A stretch of DNA of 64,000 nucleotides from Catenaria anguillulae PL171 (GCA_002102555.1 MCFL01000002.1:434001-498000); one strand, 5' to 3'. Shown: positions 1 to 12,288, counted from the first letter of the stretch. Program-made: numbers and translations. Notes: a model not told the origin generated them from the sequence alone.

Positions 1-1584
1 TGTATGGTGCGTGCATCTTCCTTCTCTGACTGACTTGGGCTGCTGCTGTCCAGGCTTTCTCATCAGCAACGCTGCTTGAATATGTGTCTCTTTCTCCATC
101 AGCTCTCGGCATGATTCTCTTCACCCCCGTCTTTGGATATTGGTCCGACTCGAAACAGGACCGCAAACTACCCATTCTTGTCTCGCTCGCCGGACTCATC
201 CTTTCGTCGCTCCTATTCATCTTCTGCACGGAGTACTGGCACTTTATGCTCGTCCGATTCGTCCAAGGCGTCGCCGCCGCGGGCAACTGGACCGTGGGAC
301 TCGCCCTTGCCAACGATGTGTTCCCGAACGAGCAACTTGGCACAGTGATGGGCGTTGTGCTGAGTGCCATGAATTTTGGATACCTTGCGGGCCCGATTGT
401 TGGCGGTTTACTCTATGACAAGGTCAGCTACAACTCGCCATTCTACTTCTTCATGGCCGTGACTGCCGTGGCGGTGGTTTTCCGGTTGGCCGTGGACGAG
501 TCGGTTGCAGTCGAGTACAAGATTCAGTACCTCAACAATACCGTGGGTGGGATAGCACTCGCACAAGCGCGCAAAGAAAAGGAGCTCGAGTCGGAAAGTG
601 GGTCGCTTGTCTGCGACGCCTCTGCCGCTGCTGCTGTTGCCCAGGCAGGAGTTGATCGGGGAGAAAATGTGACCATGCGCGAGTTGCTCGTGGGCCGTCC
701 AGTGTGGGTGAATTGTGTGGCCATTATCGTGTGCGGTATCGTCCAGTCGGGTTTGGAGCCGGTGCTTCCTCCTTACATGACGGAGCACTTTGGTACCTCC
801 GTCTCGGATAATGGGCTTCTCTTTCTTGCCGTGTCGATTCCTGGTCTTGTGATGGCCCCACTTGGTTCGTTATCTTCCCATTTTCCCACGCTTCCAATTT
901 TGCCGTCATTGAACATTATCATCATCTGCATACGTCTAGCTGGCCACTGGTATGACAAGTACAATGGCCGCCAGCTCATGATCCTCGGCCTCGTTCTCAC
1001 TGCTATCGCCACTCCATTGATTGCGCTCATGCCAACCTTGCTCTGGGTCATTGTCTCGCTCGTCGTTTTCGGCATCATCTTCCCCATCGCATTGACGCCG
1101 CCCTTGCCCGAGATGGGGGTGTACGTCAACACGCTGTATCCCGCCGCCGCGGGCCGAGTCTATTCCATGTTTACGATCGCATTTTCGGTTGCGCTCTTCA
1201 TTGGTACGCCAAATCTGATTTCGCCCATGCTCTTCTTTCAATTCGCTCACCCTCTTGCCCTCGACATTGTTAGGTCCCATCATGGCCGGCGCCGTGTATG
1301 ACGCCATCGGCCTGCTTGTATGCTTTATCATCCTCGGGTCACTCTGCCTTTTGACTGCCGTGCTCTACTGGTGGTACGATTTGCGTCAAGGTCGCGATGA
1401 GGCAGGGCAACATGCGACTTCGGTCCCCGTTTCCGACCGCGAAAGCGACGTGACGATTGCCGGTGCACAGGGTGATGACATTGAAGCAGTAAGCGCAGGT
1501 CAGATTGCCAATGTGCCAACTTTTGCCGAGTTTTACTTGCAGTCCAGAGCAGCTTCGACGACGGAGAGCACTACTGCTGTGTGA
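1..1584 (+). CDS. MFS transporter, DHA1/VMAT-like (5' end outside window)
   Basis: Membrane carrier of the major facilitator superfamily, probably a proton-coupled exporter of small molecules. The start lies upstream of the window. Exons as read: 1-6, 54-864, 940-1203 and 1274-1584, with GT-AG introns of 47, 75 and 70 nt whose joins keep frame. The loop motif GYWSDSKQDRK matches MFS motif A, and NFGYLAGPIVGG matches motif C of drug:proton antiporters. Hydrophobic helices continue to about residue 430, followed by a polar, Ser/Thr-rich tail ending in TGA. A central polar loop of roughly 60 residues, rich in Glu and Ala, separates the two six-helix halves. The vesicular amine transporter (SLC18) subfamily is the closest resemblance I recognise, but the substrate cannot be inferred. 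Confidence 0.85.
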
Positions 1585-2252
1585 TTTTTGTCCCAGTTGG
1601 TATATGCCCGCGTATCCGCATTCATGACTTGCGGCCTTCCCACTCCCTTTGCAGATTTTCGGATTTTGTAGACTTTTGTCGCAACGTTGGCGTGAATTCT
1701 TGTATATATACACGTTTCCCAGACACCATGGGCACCCAAGTACATATGACAATGTAGGAGACATGTCTCACGCGTCTTTGGATTGATCGCGTTGTCCGCG
1801 AAACTTTTTTATGTCTGACACCCCCGCTTCCGTCATGCTTTCGGGTTGGATGCTTAACTGCAAGGACACGTCCAGATATACCGTTTGGCCCAGGCTTTCG
1901 ATTCTCCGCAGAGCGGCCCGCCAATCGAGTTTGAGCCATCACATTCCTTGCCCCGATTCCGATGAGGATCGGTTGATGTCAGGAAGCGCTCCAATCTAAC
2001 CTTTCTTGGACCGATGTGTGACTTTGACGAAACTTGTCAACGTGGGCCACAGCCGGAAATGGTGTGTTGTATTCAATCAGGATTGCGGTTGCTGCAGGCA
2101 GTTCCGTGGAATCTCATGACCGGCGAATCGCAATATGTACCTCGCCTTGGCCCAATCCTTAGCCACCTGCGAAGTCCACCCTGCTCTATCCCAGGCTCGC
2201 AAGCACAGTTGTACATCAATCTCCATTTTAGTTTGCAGTTAAACCCGCAATT
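1585..2252. other. intergenic region
   Basis: 668 bases between two genes of the same strand. The first part holds a TATATATAC string near 1702 that probably belongs to the 3' flank of the MFS gene. No convincing coding exon, RNA gene or repeat was seen. The promoter of the channel gene should lie in the right half. Confidence 0.5.
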
Positions 2253-5188
2253 ATGACTCCTCTTCAAAGCCCGGCAGCTGGCGCCGACAATCGTGACGGA
2301 ATCAAACCCGAATCAACAATGCGGGCAGCCTCGCGACTAATCCTTTCACCAACGTCCAGGTTTCTGACCTTCTGGGGCGTCGTGGTCAATTTCTCTGCAG
2401 TTGTATGTGCCTTGTCCAATCCGATCCACTCGACTTTTTCGCCCCCTCATGATAGCTACATCGCCATTGTGAGCACATTGACCTGGTACTTGCTTGTAAT
2501 TGACGTTATCGTGAGCTGCTTGACTGCAAACCTGGATGCCGCCGGAGGAGTTGTGACCACGAGCATCCCATCATGCACTTGGAACTACTTGCGTCACCGA
2601 GGCGGACTCATTGATGTCTTTGCCCTGATCCCCGCGTCCTTGGTTCAAGGTTCCCATGACCGCCTCAGCCTCCGCACAGCAGACATGACTGCAACGATTG
2701 TGTCCGAATTTCTGTTCGTCAAGTCGCTGCTTGTGTTGCTGCGGCCCCGAAGGTGGATAAATCGAGTCAATAAAGAACGGGTTATCAACATGACTACAGT
2801 CTGGATTGGCAATGCCGTGGTTACTTGTGCGATCGGTGTCAACACAATGGCATGTGCTTGGTGGGTTGTGGGACAGCTTCATTCGCTCCTCGGTGACACC
2901 GCGCCATCTTGGGCCACTTTGGCAAAAGTCAATCACACTTCAAGCCTTTCAGGTCGACATGGGGTGGACTGGACTCATTGCTATGGAAAGGCCTTGTACT
3001 GGGTCATCAACAGTGCGTATGTCACTTACCATCACTGCGAAAAGAAGAAGACTGATCCTCCTTCCCCACCCTGCACCACCCTCAGTCGCCATCATTCCCG
3101 AGTTTTTCCACGTGTCGGTCAAGTCATTCCATGAACGCTGGGTGGCCAAAGCCCTTTACGCCCTTGCCCAGGCATACTCTGTCTGGTTTGCCACTTCGCT
3201 CACATCGGCCCTGACAAACTCGCGTGCATGCCGTGCCGCATTTCAGCGGCGGACCAAAGTCATCACCGACTTTATTCAAGACAGCAACCTGTCGCAGCCG
3301 TTGCGCCAACGGGTTGCAAAGTACTTGGACCACGTGTGGAGCAGGACAAACGGGATCGATCCGTACACTCTCTTGCAAGATTTGCCGTCGACCTTGCGGG
3401 GCGAGCTTGCCTTCACAGCGTATGGGAACCTGCTGAAAAATGTACCTCTGTTTGCCAAGGCAGACGATGCATTTATACGGGCGGTTTGCATGGCATTGCA
3501 ACCAGTGCTGTTCTTGGAGGGCGACTACATTATCAACAAGGATGATCTTGGGGCAGAAATGGTATGTACGACCACTGTCTCGCTTCAGTTTGACACCTTG
3601 GTTTACTGAAGTGGAACTGACTGCCGGGAACTTGAGAAAATAGTACCTGGTTCATCGTGGGCATGTGCAAATCATTGCTGTCGACAAGCAAGGGAAAGAG
3701 TCCGTCATTTCCGTGCTTCGAGAGAACGCATACTTTGGAGAAATCTCTCTGTGCGTTGAGACCCCCCTTTTCCATCTTGTTGTACTGTTCATGATGCCTC
3801 GAGTCTCATGAAGATCAATTCAATTTCACAGTTATCTCTCGCGGCCTCGGACCGTCAGCGTTCGTGCAGCAACGGCCGTGGACATCTTGGTGTTGACCAA
3901 GCAAGCACTCGATCCGCTCCTCAAGCTGTACCCGGACGTGCGCGAAAGTATCATACAGTACGCTCAAGAGCGGCTCAAGCAGGACGCCGAACGCGGGCAT
4001 GGTGGATCCACAGTGTACCACCAGCAGCTCATTCCACCCGTTACGTTGGAGCCCGCGTCGGTCGTGACGAAAAGTGTTTCTACCAGGTTCAATCGCCATA
4101 CGTCAAAGGCGCTCGATGCTGCAATCGCTGCCAGAGGTCAGCAATTGGCGACCATACAGGCGAACGCACGCTTATCCCGGCCGATTGATTCACAAAAGAT
4201 TGCGGTACCAACGAGCTCTGTGGGAAATCGTCGCTCGGCTCAGGATGTGCCCCATCAGCCTACCAGCAAGCTTTCAACAGGTCGTTCGCCAACTGTATCT
4301 GCGGCTGAAATTCGAGCATCACTCCATACGTCCGCCCAAGCGTTTCGGACCAGTGGCACAGTGCACCGACCAGGGCCATTGAGTCAGTGCTGCGTTCGAG
4401 CGTCCCGATCCAACAAGGATGAGAGCAGCACTCTTGGATCCTCTCAGGACATGCTGTCTCGCTCTTGCACTTGGCAGAGTGAATCGACAAGTGGCTATCT
4501 CTCCGTTGGCGCATTTCCGCTGTCACTCATGCGCGCTCTTGGCCTTCAACCAGCTCATGGTGACTTGGCGCTTCTGTGCGAGAGCCATACATCAAGCGAT
4601 ACCGGCTGTATCGCTTCATCGACTTCAAGTGCTACCTCGAGTCGCGACAGAGCGGCGATAACGTCGAACAGGTCAGCAATTCGCATGTTTCCGTCCTGTC
4701 GCTCGGTCGCTGTCGAGGAACAGCAAGCCCATGTAGCTCCGCAACAACAGTACTTCTTGTCAACTTCTCGATCCAGCCAGAGCTCATATCGCATAGTCAA
4801 GCGCTCGCACCAGCCAAAACGACGAGCCAGCTCACAGTCGACTCAGAACATCCCATCATTGCATGAAGCAAAAAGTCGGAGTTTCTCAAGGCGTCTATCC
4901 AATCATGACCCTGCGGCTGTGGTGGCCACCATAGACCTTGCGACGGCATCATTGAGCAAAGAGTCTATCCGTTCAGCCCGTGCTGGTCGTCAAGGCAAGG
5001 GAATCAGGCAGGCCCGACCCGGGAGCACAGTCAGTGAATCGTTGCCCAGTGATTTCGAGAGCTTGGATTCCACCATGACAGAGCAAGAGCAAGATGGCAC
5101 TAGTCGCAGAGTATCGCTCGACTTTTTGTTCTTAGATGTGTTTTCCACGAGGACGACCAAGCTTGACATGGATCAAGGAGCGAGCTAA
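2253..5188 (+). CDS. cyclic-nucleotide-gated-type cation channel with CNBD
   Basis: Voltage-gated-superfamily channel with a C-linker and cyclic-nucleotide-binding domain, about 899 aa. Exons 2253-3012, 3086-3561, 3644-3750 and 3832-5188; the introns (73, 82 and 81 nt) keep frame. The first ~300 residues hold hydrophobic helices. The pore side carries HCYGKALYWVIN, and the next helix is followed by a C-linker with an RVAKYLDHVW segment. The CNBD is clear: PLFAKADDAF, then GDYI, YFGEISLYLS and RPRTVSVRA, the phosphate-binding cassette pattern. From about residue 500 the protein is Ser-rich and probably disordered. Where a K+ channel would carry GYG after the pore helix, this model has INIAIIPEFF. 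Early-diverging fungi are known to have CNG channels linked to light-driven cGMP signalling; that role here is only an inference. Confidence 0.82.
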
Positions 5189-6048
5189 GGCACGGCTTCC
5201 GGGCCGATGAGTATTCGGAGTCAGTCAATATGCACTGTGCCATCACTTGATTCATGTCGTTTATGACGATGGGCGTCATTGAATTGCTGTGATCAGCTTG
5301 GTGAGACATCTGCACTTTCTTCTCATCTGGTCTTTTTGTTATATTCTATTCCAAATTCTTTACATGTGATCCTGGATAGATATAGCCCAACGCATCTGTC
5401 CATGAAAGCATCCAAGTTTCGATCTCTCGTGCATTGATCTCACGCAGCTCAGGCTGCATTCAGTCTCTAAACTGTATGGACTTTGGTCTGCGAATCGCTG
5501 GACTTCGAGTGTGAAGCAGCCAATAGTAGCAACCACCACCAGGCGCCCCAGACCGTCCAGTGGTGGCCATGGAGGCATTAACTCTTATGTAGGTGCTCGT
5601 TCATGTCCCGTGCAGAACCAGTGTCTGAGTTGGAGGCTGGGATTCGTGAAGACGCCTGGCCCACGTGGACGATGCATCTTCGCGTTCGGCTCCGTCGTAC
5701 GTATGTCGTCGCTCCATTTCGTTGTCGGCTGTGTCGAGCCGGTGACGTCAGAGAGGACCCAGAAAAAGTCAACGCCACAAGCGCGAACACTTGGCCGCCC
5801 TCGTGTCAGATGCCAGACGAAGTGCTGGCGCCGACCGACGCCCACTCGGGCCTGCCCTCGCTCCTCCACAGTGATCCATCCCCAGACACTATCCATGCAC
5901 CCGCTCGCGGATATATAGTCTGATCCGATCCCGCTCAACAACGACGACTCGTTCGCACCCAGTCCCTCTCTTGCTTTCAAATCAACAACGTTAACCAACA
6001 CTCGTTCGTCCACAGCTCCCATACAACACTCCCTGTCACTTGCCCATC
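5189..6048. other. intergenic region, promoter of the START gene
   Basis: 860 bases with no conserved coding exon seen. Several open frames exist but none resembles a known family or has a plausible start context. The last 140 bases hold a TATA-like element and a CA-rich leader just before the START-domain gene. Confidence 0.5.
5911..5918 (+). promoter_or_regulatory. TATA-like element
   Basis: The string ATATATAG lies about 130 bases before the ATG at 6049 in an otherwise GC-rich stretch. Its position fits a TATA box with a 5' leader of about 100 bases. There is no direct evidence of use. Confidence 0.35.
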
Positions 6049-7005
6049 ATGACTGCCGCAGCCGACTCTAACGTGGCCGCCTTTTCCGCCACTGACTTTG
6101 ACCAAGTTCTTGCCGATTTCGAGTCGCCCAACCTCGACGGGTGGGAGCGTGTCACCGAGACGGGCGGCGTGACCATCTACCGCCGGCCGCACGAGGCGTC
6201 AACGTCTGGCTTGTACGAGTACAAGGCCGTGGGTGAGGTTGAAGGGATGAACGCCGAGACGGCTTTCCAGGGTGCGCTCTTGGCTCTCCACAGTGCGCTT
6301 TCGGCCGGCCACCTCTGCTCACATCCCAATATGTAAATACACACAGTGTACCTCGACCTCGCTTACCGTCGCAAATGGGACAACCTCAAGCCTGAACACC
6401 TCCGCGTGCGCCTGTCGTCCACGGCATCGGCCAAGCCCAACGTGCTCGCCGCGACCAAATCCCAAGACTCGATCGCCGTGTCGGACCCAGACATTCGCGC
6501 TCAAATCCGTGCCACGGAAGAGGACCTGTCTCGGCCCGAATCCATCTACTGGCGCGTTCCCTTCCCGATGCTCATGAGCGACCGCGACTATGTCCTTGTG
6601 CGTGAGGCTCGTGAAATGAGCAACTCGCATGGCCAATCGTGCTACGTCGTGATGCTGTGCACCGACGAGGTCGGCATCAAGCACGAGCCCGAGGTGTCTG
6701 GCGTCATTCGTGTCACGGATTACCGCCAAACGGTGGTGTTTTGCCCCGGCAGCGATCCCGAGTCGACCACACAGGTCTATGTGCAGTATTATGATGACCC
6801 CAAGACGGCCATTCCGTCGGCAGTCGTCAATCTTGTGGCGTCCAAGTTGATCCCGCAATTTCTCAAGAACGTCAAGAACGCTTGCAAGAACTACAAGACG
6901 GATGGGGCGGTGGTGGGAAGCGGAAAGGGCGGTAGCACCGATGAGGGCGTTAAGGAGCTGCAGTCGGCGCTGGATGACAGTTTGGCGACAGCGTTCCGGT
7001 TGTAG
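6049..7005 (+). CDS. START-domain lipid-transfer-like protein
   Basis: Protein of about 293 aa that is almost entirely a START domain, the fold that carries a single lipid or sterol in a hydrophobic tunnel. Exons 6049-6271 and 6347-7005 with a 75-nt intron; the joined reading gives AFQVYLDLAYRRKWD, the START signature in which a Y-R-xx-WD core follows a hydrophobic strand. The N-terminal part has GWERVTETGGVTIYRR, also typical. The C-terminal helix (about residues 240-265) closes the tunnel, followed by a Gly/Lys-rich tail. No transmembrane segment or signal peptide is visible, so a cytosolic protein of the PCTP/StarD2-like type is likely. Ligand unknown. The ATG at 6049 is the first in frame after the leader. 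Confidence 0.82.
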
Positions 7006-7524
7006 GAAGGCGTTACTGTAGCTGGGGCTACATATATGGTTTACCCATGTGGTAGACTGGCAGGTTGCCTCGATGCGATAAATGGTGCCTGTACTTTCTG
7101 TACCAATACAAAACTTTACTCTCCTCCACCATCTTCTTGTGTATCCACTGTGCGATGGGAGCGATAAAATGCTTGCTTGCTTGCTTGCTTGCACGCTGCG
7201 GCTGGCGAGTTGCGAGCTATGGACGTGAGGCCGATGGAGCTCAATGCGATCGCGATACTGCGGCCACAAATTCAGTCAGTCATCCAAGAGAACGATAACC
7301 CGACGCTTCCCGAACGCACATCGTATGTACAATGTATAAATGTACGTCTCTTTTGCAGTTACATGCCTTGCAATTGATGTATTGACTTGAACTCCGCCAA
7401 CGATACCCCTCCCTCGTCTCGACCACATTGTTGGTCCAAGCTGCCAGCCCGGACGGATCCCAGATCTCGCACCCGAACCCCACGAACGACTCAGCCCCTT
7501 CCCTTGGTCTACAGACCTTCCACA
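7006..7524. other. intergenic region with a GCTT microsatellite
   Basis: 519 bases between two plus-strand genes. It contains a short GCTT tandem repeat and no recognisable gene. The second half should hold the promoter and leader of the mitochondrial carrier gene. Confidence 0.5.
7171..7192. repeat. GCTT tandem repeat
   Basis: About five and a half copies of GCTT in a non-coding gap. A simple microsatellite; no function suggested. Confidence 0.85.
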
Positions 7525-9322
7525 ATGGCCTCCTCAGCGATGGCCGCCGCCGCCACAACGACGCCAGCAATGACCCCTCCATCCGCCTTGTCCGATCCAC
7601 AGGCCTCGCCTTCGCCCGCTGGCACCGGTGCACCAATCGCACCGGCAGTCATGCGCGGGTCGCCCATCAAGGGCAATGGGGACGGACACGCACCGCAATC
7701 CTGTTCCCGCTCGGCTTCTTGCACAACGACCTCATTGGCAGAAGCCACCGTGCAGCGCCTTGCCTCTGCATCTTTCGGGTCCATTCTCACGTCCCTGCTG
7801 GTGACGCCGCTCGACGTTGTCAAGACCCGCATGCAGCAGCAGCCATCCGCCAGCTCGGCGAGCACCAAGACGGCAAGATCCGAAACACCGCCGCTGACAA
7901 GTCGTCGACCCGCCATACACACCTGTCCCGTCGGCCGAGCGTCGCCAACGGCCATCCCACCGTCATCTGCTTCACCCATCATGACATGCTGCCGCGAAGT
8001 CTTCTTTTCCGGCGGCCGCGAGGTCGCTTGGTTTTGCACCCATCATCGGCACACCACGCTTGCGACGGTCGGCGCCGCGGGAACCGCGAATGGGCCCATT
8101 TCAACCACCCAGGTTTCGCATCGTCCTCATCCACGAAACTGGCATGTTCTCCGAGGGGGTGCCAGGGCCGCGCTGGGAAGTGTCGCCTCACATTTCGGTC
8201 CGCGGAGTGCGATTGCACACACTGTGTCGCCATCCGCCGCTACGACCGCTGCTCAGTACTCGGGAACCTGGAATGCCATGGTCACCATTGCGCGCACCGA
8301 GGGCATCACGTCATTATGGCGCGGGTTGACGCCGACGCTCGTCATGGCGCTGCCCGCAAATGTGATTTACTTTGTGGGGTACGAGTGGCTCAAGGATCAG
8401 TTGGCGGCGGTGTTGCCGTCGCCTGATGCGGCTGCGCCTTTGATTGCTGGAGGAATCGCTCGAAGTATGTTCTTTCCTGCTCTATTTTTGACGTTCCTCG
8501 TTCCGATTTCGACTCACCATTGCCTTTCCACGTTAGCCATTGCTGTCACGACTATTTCCCCAATTGAACTCGTCCGAACGCAAATGCAAAGTGCATATGC
8601 CGCCGACAAGTCTGTGAGCGGTACGCTCCTTTCCACCATGCCAATGATATGCCCACCCATCTCACCCAACTACCGACCTACTCCCGCCATTTTTTCGCCC
8701 AGACATTCTCAAGCAAGTCTCTGGCCACGTCCGCCGCATCGGTCCACAGTACCTGTGGCGCGGTCTCTCTGCAACTCTCGCCCGTGACGTTCCCTTCTCG
8801 GCCATGTACTGGGCCACGTACGAAGCTCTCAAACGTGCTTGGACGCCTCCTGCGCCCTCATGCCCGATGCTCGAACCGCCACCACCTTCGTCCACCCCGA
8901 CGTGGTTTGTCCCATTCGCGGCAGGTGCATGTGCGGGCATGTTGGCCGCGGCAGTCACGACGCCCTTGGACGTGGCAAAGACGCGAAGGCAACTGAATAC
9001 GGCGGGTACGCCTGCGAGATTGTGGCCGATCCTAAAGTCGATTACGGCTGCTGAGGGGGTGAGTGGGTTGTTTGCTGGGTTGGTACCGAGGGTGGCAAAG
9101 GTGGCGCCGGCGTGTGCAATCATGATTGGGACCTATGTACGCTGTCCTATCGTCTTTTTTTTTCCCCTCTTATTCGAGACCTTTGACCATGACTTGTCGA
9201 ACTGACTCTCACACTCTTCGCACCTCCAACAGGAGTACGGCAAAGAGATCTTTGCTCAGCAGGTCGTCGACCCGGTTCGAGTTCAATCTTGTCCCGTCAC
9301 GAACGAGTCTCGCAGGAGATAG
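7525..9322 (+). CDS. MTM1: mitochondrial carrier, Mtm1 / SLC25A39-40 type
   Basis: Inner-membrane carrier of about 515 aa. Exons 7525-8464, 8537-8620, 8703-9136 and 9233-9322 with introns of 72, 82 and 96 nt, all in frame when joined. The three carrier repeats show PLDVVKTR, SPIELVRT and PLDVAKTR, the usual Px(D/E)xx(K/R) signatures. The middle and last repeats match the SLC25A39/40 pattern: LWRGLTPTLVMALPA, LWRGLSATLARDVPFS, GLFAGLVPRVAKVAPAC. A Cys pair sits in TCCREVFF within the long loop of the first repeat, as in this subfamily. Human homologues import glutathione into mitochondria, and yeast Mtm1 affects Mn-SOD metallation and iron-sulfur proteins. Residues 1-70 are low complexity, and the first-repeat loop is longer than usual, so an unrecognised intron there is possible. 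Confidence 0.88.
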
Positions 9323-9534
9323 CGCAGCGTCTCATCGACTCATCCATCTGCCCGTCCTTTCTCACCTCCTCTCGATATCCTTTCTGTCACACTTCCACTC
9401 TTTTCATGTATTTCTACTGTTGGCGTGCACCTCCTTCTGCGCACTCTCTTTTCACGAAGCACAATTCGGCCCATTGATTCATCAAGGATGCTTCCACGAT
9501 CACGACCCAGACAATCTCAACGCAACAACAAGTA

Positions 9535-10068
9535 CTACGCCTCTGTCGGCTTCCCATCCGTTTCTCTTGCCTTCTCTGCTGCCGCCTCGACAATCACATG
9601 CACATACGCAAACATGGGATACAGCACCAGCACATGAATCGCCGCCATCGCAGCCACATACCACCTGCTTGACATCATGACCAAAAGCGCGATCCGAACC
9701 ACGGCCATGACAGCTGTGAGCCCAAAGTATGCCTTGTACAACCCGACCATGCACTTGGCAACGGCAACAAACCCAGCAACCGAAATGAGCAACTGGGCCA
9801 CGTTGGCACCCAAGGTCATGTACAAGTTGCAAATGATGGCGGCGTTGGCGGGATCGTTGAATGCTTGGTCAACAATAGACGCAGAGCCTGGGTCGGCCCG
9901 CGTCAGCACCGTCCGCAGCCAGTTGACTTGTTGGATGGATTGCGATGTCGTGATGATGCCCAGGATCGAGATGAGCGCCAGGACGACGGCAATGCTTTGA
10001 GACATGTTCTTGGTGACCCCTGGAGATGAACGATCGCAAATGTCGGCCATGAATGAACGTGGCGACAT
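9535..10068 (-). CDS. small multi-pass membrane protein, family not recognised
   Basis: An open frame of 177 aa on the minus strand with about four hydrophobic segments: SIAVVLALISILGIITT, an ANVAQLLISVAGFVAV stretch, a FGLTAVMAVVRIALLVM stretch and a final MFAYVHVIVE helix. It runs convergently with the mitochondrial carrier. The start is uncertain: the ATG at 10068 opens the frame, but the upstream strand reads DQAATNWDVRKSRPKVM (10150-10095) followed by a good donor (gtacgtcag) and a ctccag acceptor near 10020. That would remove the first 17 residues. The join is off by one base at a GGGG run, so I keep the simple model. No family assignment. Confidence 0.55.
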   Translation of the reverse strand: MSPRSFMADICDRSSPGVTKNMSQSIAVVLALISILGIITTSQSIQQVNWLRTVLTRADPGSASIVDQAFNDPANAAIICNLYMTLGANVAQLLISVAGFVAVAKCMVGLYKAYFGLTAVMAVVRIALLVMMSSRWYVAAMAAIHVLVLYPMFAYVHVIVEAAAEKARETDGKPTEA

Positions 10069-11427
10069 ACAATGGGGCGGACTGGACTGACGTACATGAC
10101 TTTGGGGCGGCTTTTTCGGACGTCCCAGTTGGTTGCGGCTTGGTCGACGAGGATCTGGAAAGGGCCAGACGGAAAGGAGAAAGTTAGGTCAAGGAAAAAG
10201 GGCCGAAAATGCATGGATTGAGTGGCAAGTACGATTGTTCGGTCATGGTGGAGCGACAAGGGAGCGAAAAGGGCTGAGTGGGAGGAGATGTGGCCGAAGG
10301 AAAATCCTTTTGGAAGTTGTGTGATACCGATATGACAGACGACAGTTACCCACCACCGGGTTGCTCACCCCTATTTATCGCCTTGGGGCTGTTCCTATGT
10401 ACATCCATGTCTCACGACGTCTGATCAGTTGTACTTATTCGACAACACAACCAGGCAGGTCTGCCCGATTTCGGCGCACGCATTGACCCACGCAGCCTAC
10501 GAAACAACCTGGAAAATATTGTGCACAATATCACTGGTCTTGGCAAATAACCGCCACCTTCTTGTCGCCCCGCAGCGAGCGCAACATTGATCGTGTGTGG
10601 GCCTGTCTCATCCTGCACATTCAATATCGATGTTTCAAGGCAATCTTTGGGAAACAACGGAACGATTCTTGGCTTCATGCACGCATGCATTTCGCCACAC
10701 GATCAAACTCTCATGAGCTTCGACATCCATTGTGCTTCATTCTTTGCAGTCAATAAGCTGCGCTGTGTGCCAACTGCCAATCGATCCGCTGGTGACTGGC
10801 TCACGCCTCGCCGAATCTTGGCATTTTGCGCACAGACACTGTCTGCTTCTGCCTGGCCCCACCTCAAGGACGAAGAGCGACAAGGTCTTGGACGGCTTCA
10901 ATATGCTGCGGCCATGTCCATTCCTGGCCGTCAACGTCATCATGGATACCAACCCTGAAGCACGGCACCCTTAGGTCGAAAAACCACCCAACACATCTTC
11001 ATCTTCTCAACACGATGGCAAAAACTTTTCTTAATTCTCAGATTGCACGTCCCCAAAAGAGGCAAGAAATCAAGCATATGAAGGCAGATTGGCCGTCCGC
11101 AAGACTCAGACTTGGATCGTCCACCGCGAAGAAGCCTCAAGGAACGCCGATTGGTACTTGTTGGCTTCTGGAATGGCTTCGGCACACGTCTACGCTGTTC
11201 TAGAGAAGCGGACTCTCCACGCCGCACACCCAGCTCCTCGCAACGCCCTCGAGCTCGCGAGCGGGCAACCACGAGAACATATCCATTGACACCGCCGACC
11301 ACGGCAACGGAAGCACACCCTAAACTCTACGCATTATCGACCGGACAGTCTTTCTGCCCATTTGCGCCATCCAACCGAGCCCAGCCCGCCGACCGCCACA
11401 CCTGCCGTCACCGACATTTACGCCAGC
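10069..11427. other. intergenic region
   Basis: About 1.36 kb between divergent genes. It may contain an upstream exon of the small membrane protein (10095-10155, minus strand). Otherwise I see no conserved coding segment, RNA gene or transposon. Two CTATTTAT-like strings occur near 10370. Confidence 0.4.
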
Positions 11428-12288
11428 ATGCCTCGAAACCCCTTTGCTACAATGGAGGCCGGCGGCCAGAACGACTCCATCATGGACGACGTATGTCCTG
11501 CTTTATCTCTTGCCATTGGCGCCCACGAAATACCGACCTCAGCTCCTAAACTGAGCTCGGCGTTTGGTGGTTCGCATCTTGGCTCCAACGATGATGTTGC
11601 CTCGCCAAGACTCACCACACGCTTGACCCGTACAACTCGATAGGCATGTGGCGCCTGCAACTTGACCCGCAAGCAGCGCTTGATTGGCTTTGGATGTTGC
11701 TTTGTTGCCGGATTTGTCATTTCGGCTTTGGTTCGTCTCGTTATACCATTGCCATGTCGTGTGTTGCCTGACCATTGTATTTCTCTCCATTCCAGTCTTT
11801 CCTCTACTTTGCAACCAGTCGCATAACAGGTGCGAGACCATTCCTTCACTCCCATCAGCCTGCTGGTCGCCAACACGACGCTCACCGTCATTTGTCGTTA
11901 CTGTCACTTGCAACCAGGCTTTGCCATCTTCTACACGTTCGGCAACATTGTGTCGCTTCTGTCGACCTCGTTCCTCACGGGCTTCAAGTCGCAAATGAAG
12001 GGCATGTTTGACGAAAAGCGCAAGCTTGCTTCGATTGTGTACCTGGCGTCCATGGCGGCCACATTGACAGTGGCTTTGGTGCTCGGGAGCGCCCCACTGT
12101 GCTTGGTGTTTTGCTTTATTCAGTTCTTGGCGCTGTTTTGTGCGTGCTTAATTCACTCATCGTCTCTTGTTCGACCTTCGAATGGTTTGCTCACTGCGTC
12201 CTTTTGGTGCCTTCTGACAGGGTACTCGCTCAGCTACATTCCATTCGGCCGCGACATTGTCAAGAAGGCAGTGGGTGTTCGCACATGA
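11428..12288 (+). CDS. SFT2: SFT2-family vesicle transport protein
   Basis: Four-helix Golgi membrane protein of about 157 aa, assembled from five exons: 11428-11490, 11644-11730, 11796-11829, 11918-12139 and 12221-12288. All four introns (153, 65, 88 and 81 nt) join in frame. The product shows the SFT2 core in order: LTRKQRLIGFG, FAIFYTFGNIVSLLSTSFL, MFDEKRKLASIVYL and, at the last join, LALFWYSLSYIPFGRD. The signature W-Y-S-L-S-Y-I-P-F is created only by the splice at 12139/12221, which confirms the model. Yeast Sft2 works with the t-SNARE Sed5 in fusion of endosome-derived vesicles with the Golgi. The N-terminal 25 residues are polar and probably cytosolic. Confidence 0.92.

Noticed and set aside
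9262-9285. tRNA T-loop-like string (GGTTCGAGTTC)
   Set aside because: Lies inside the last exon of the mitochondrial carrier; no cloverleaf or A/B box spacing around it.
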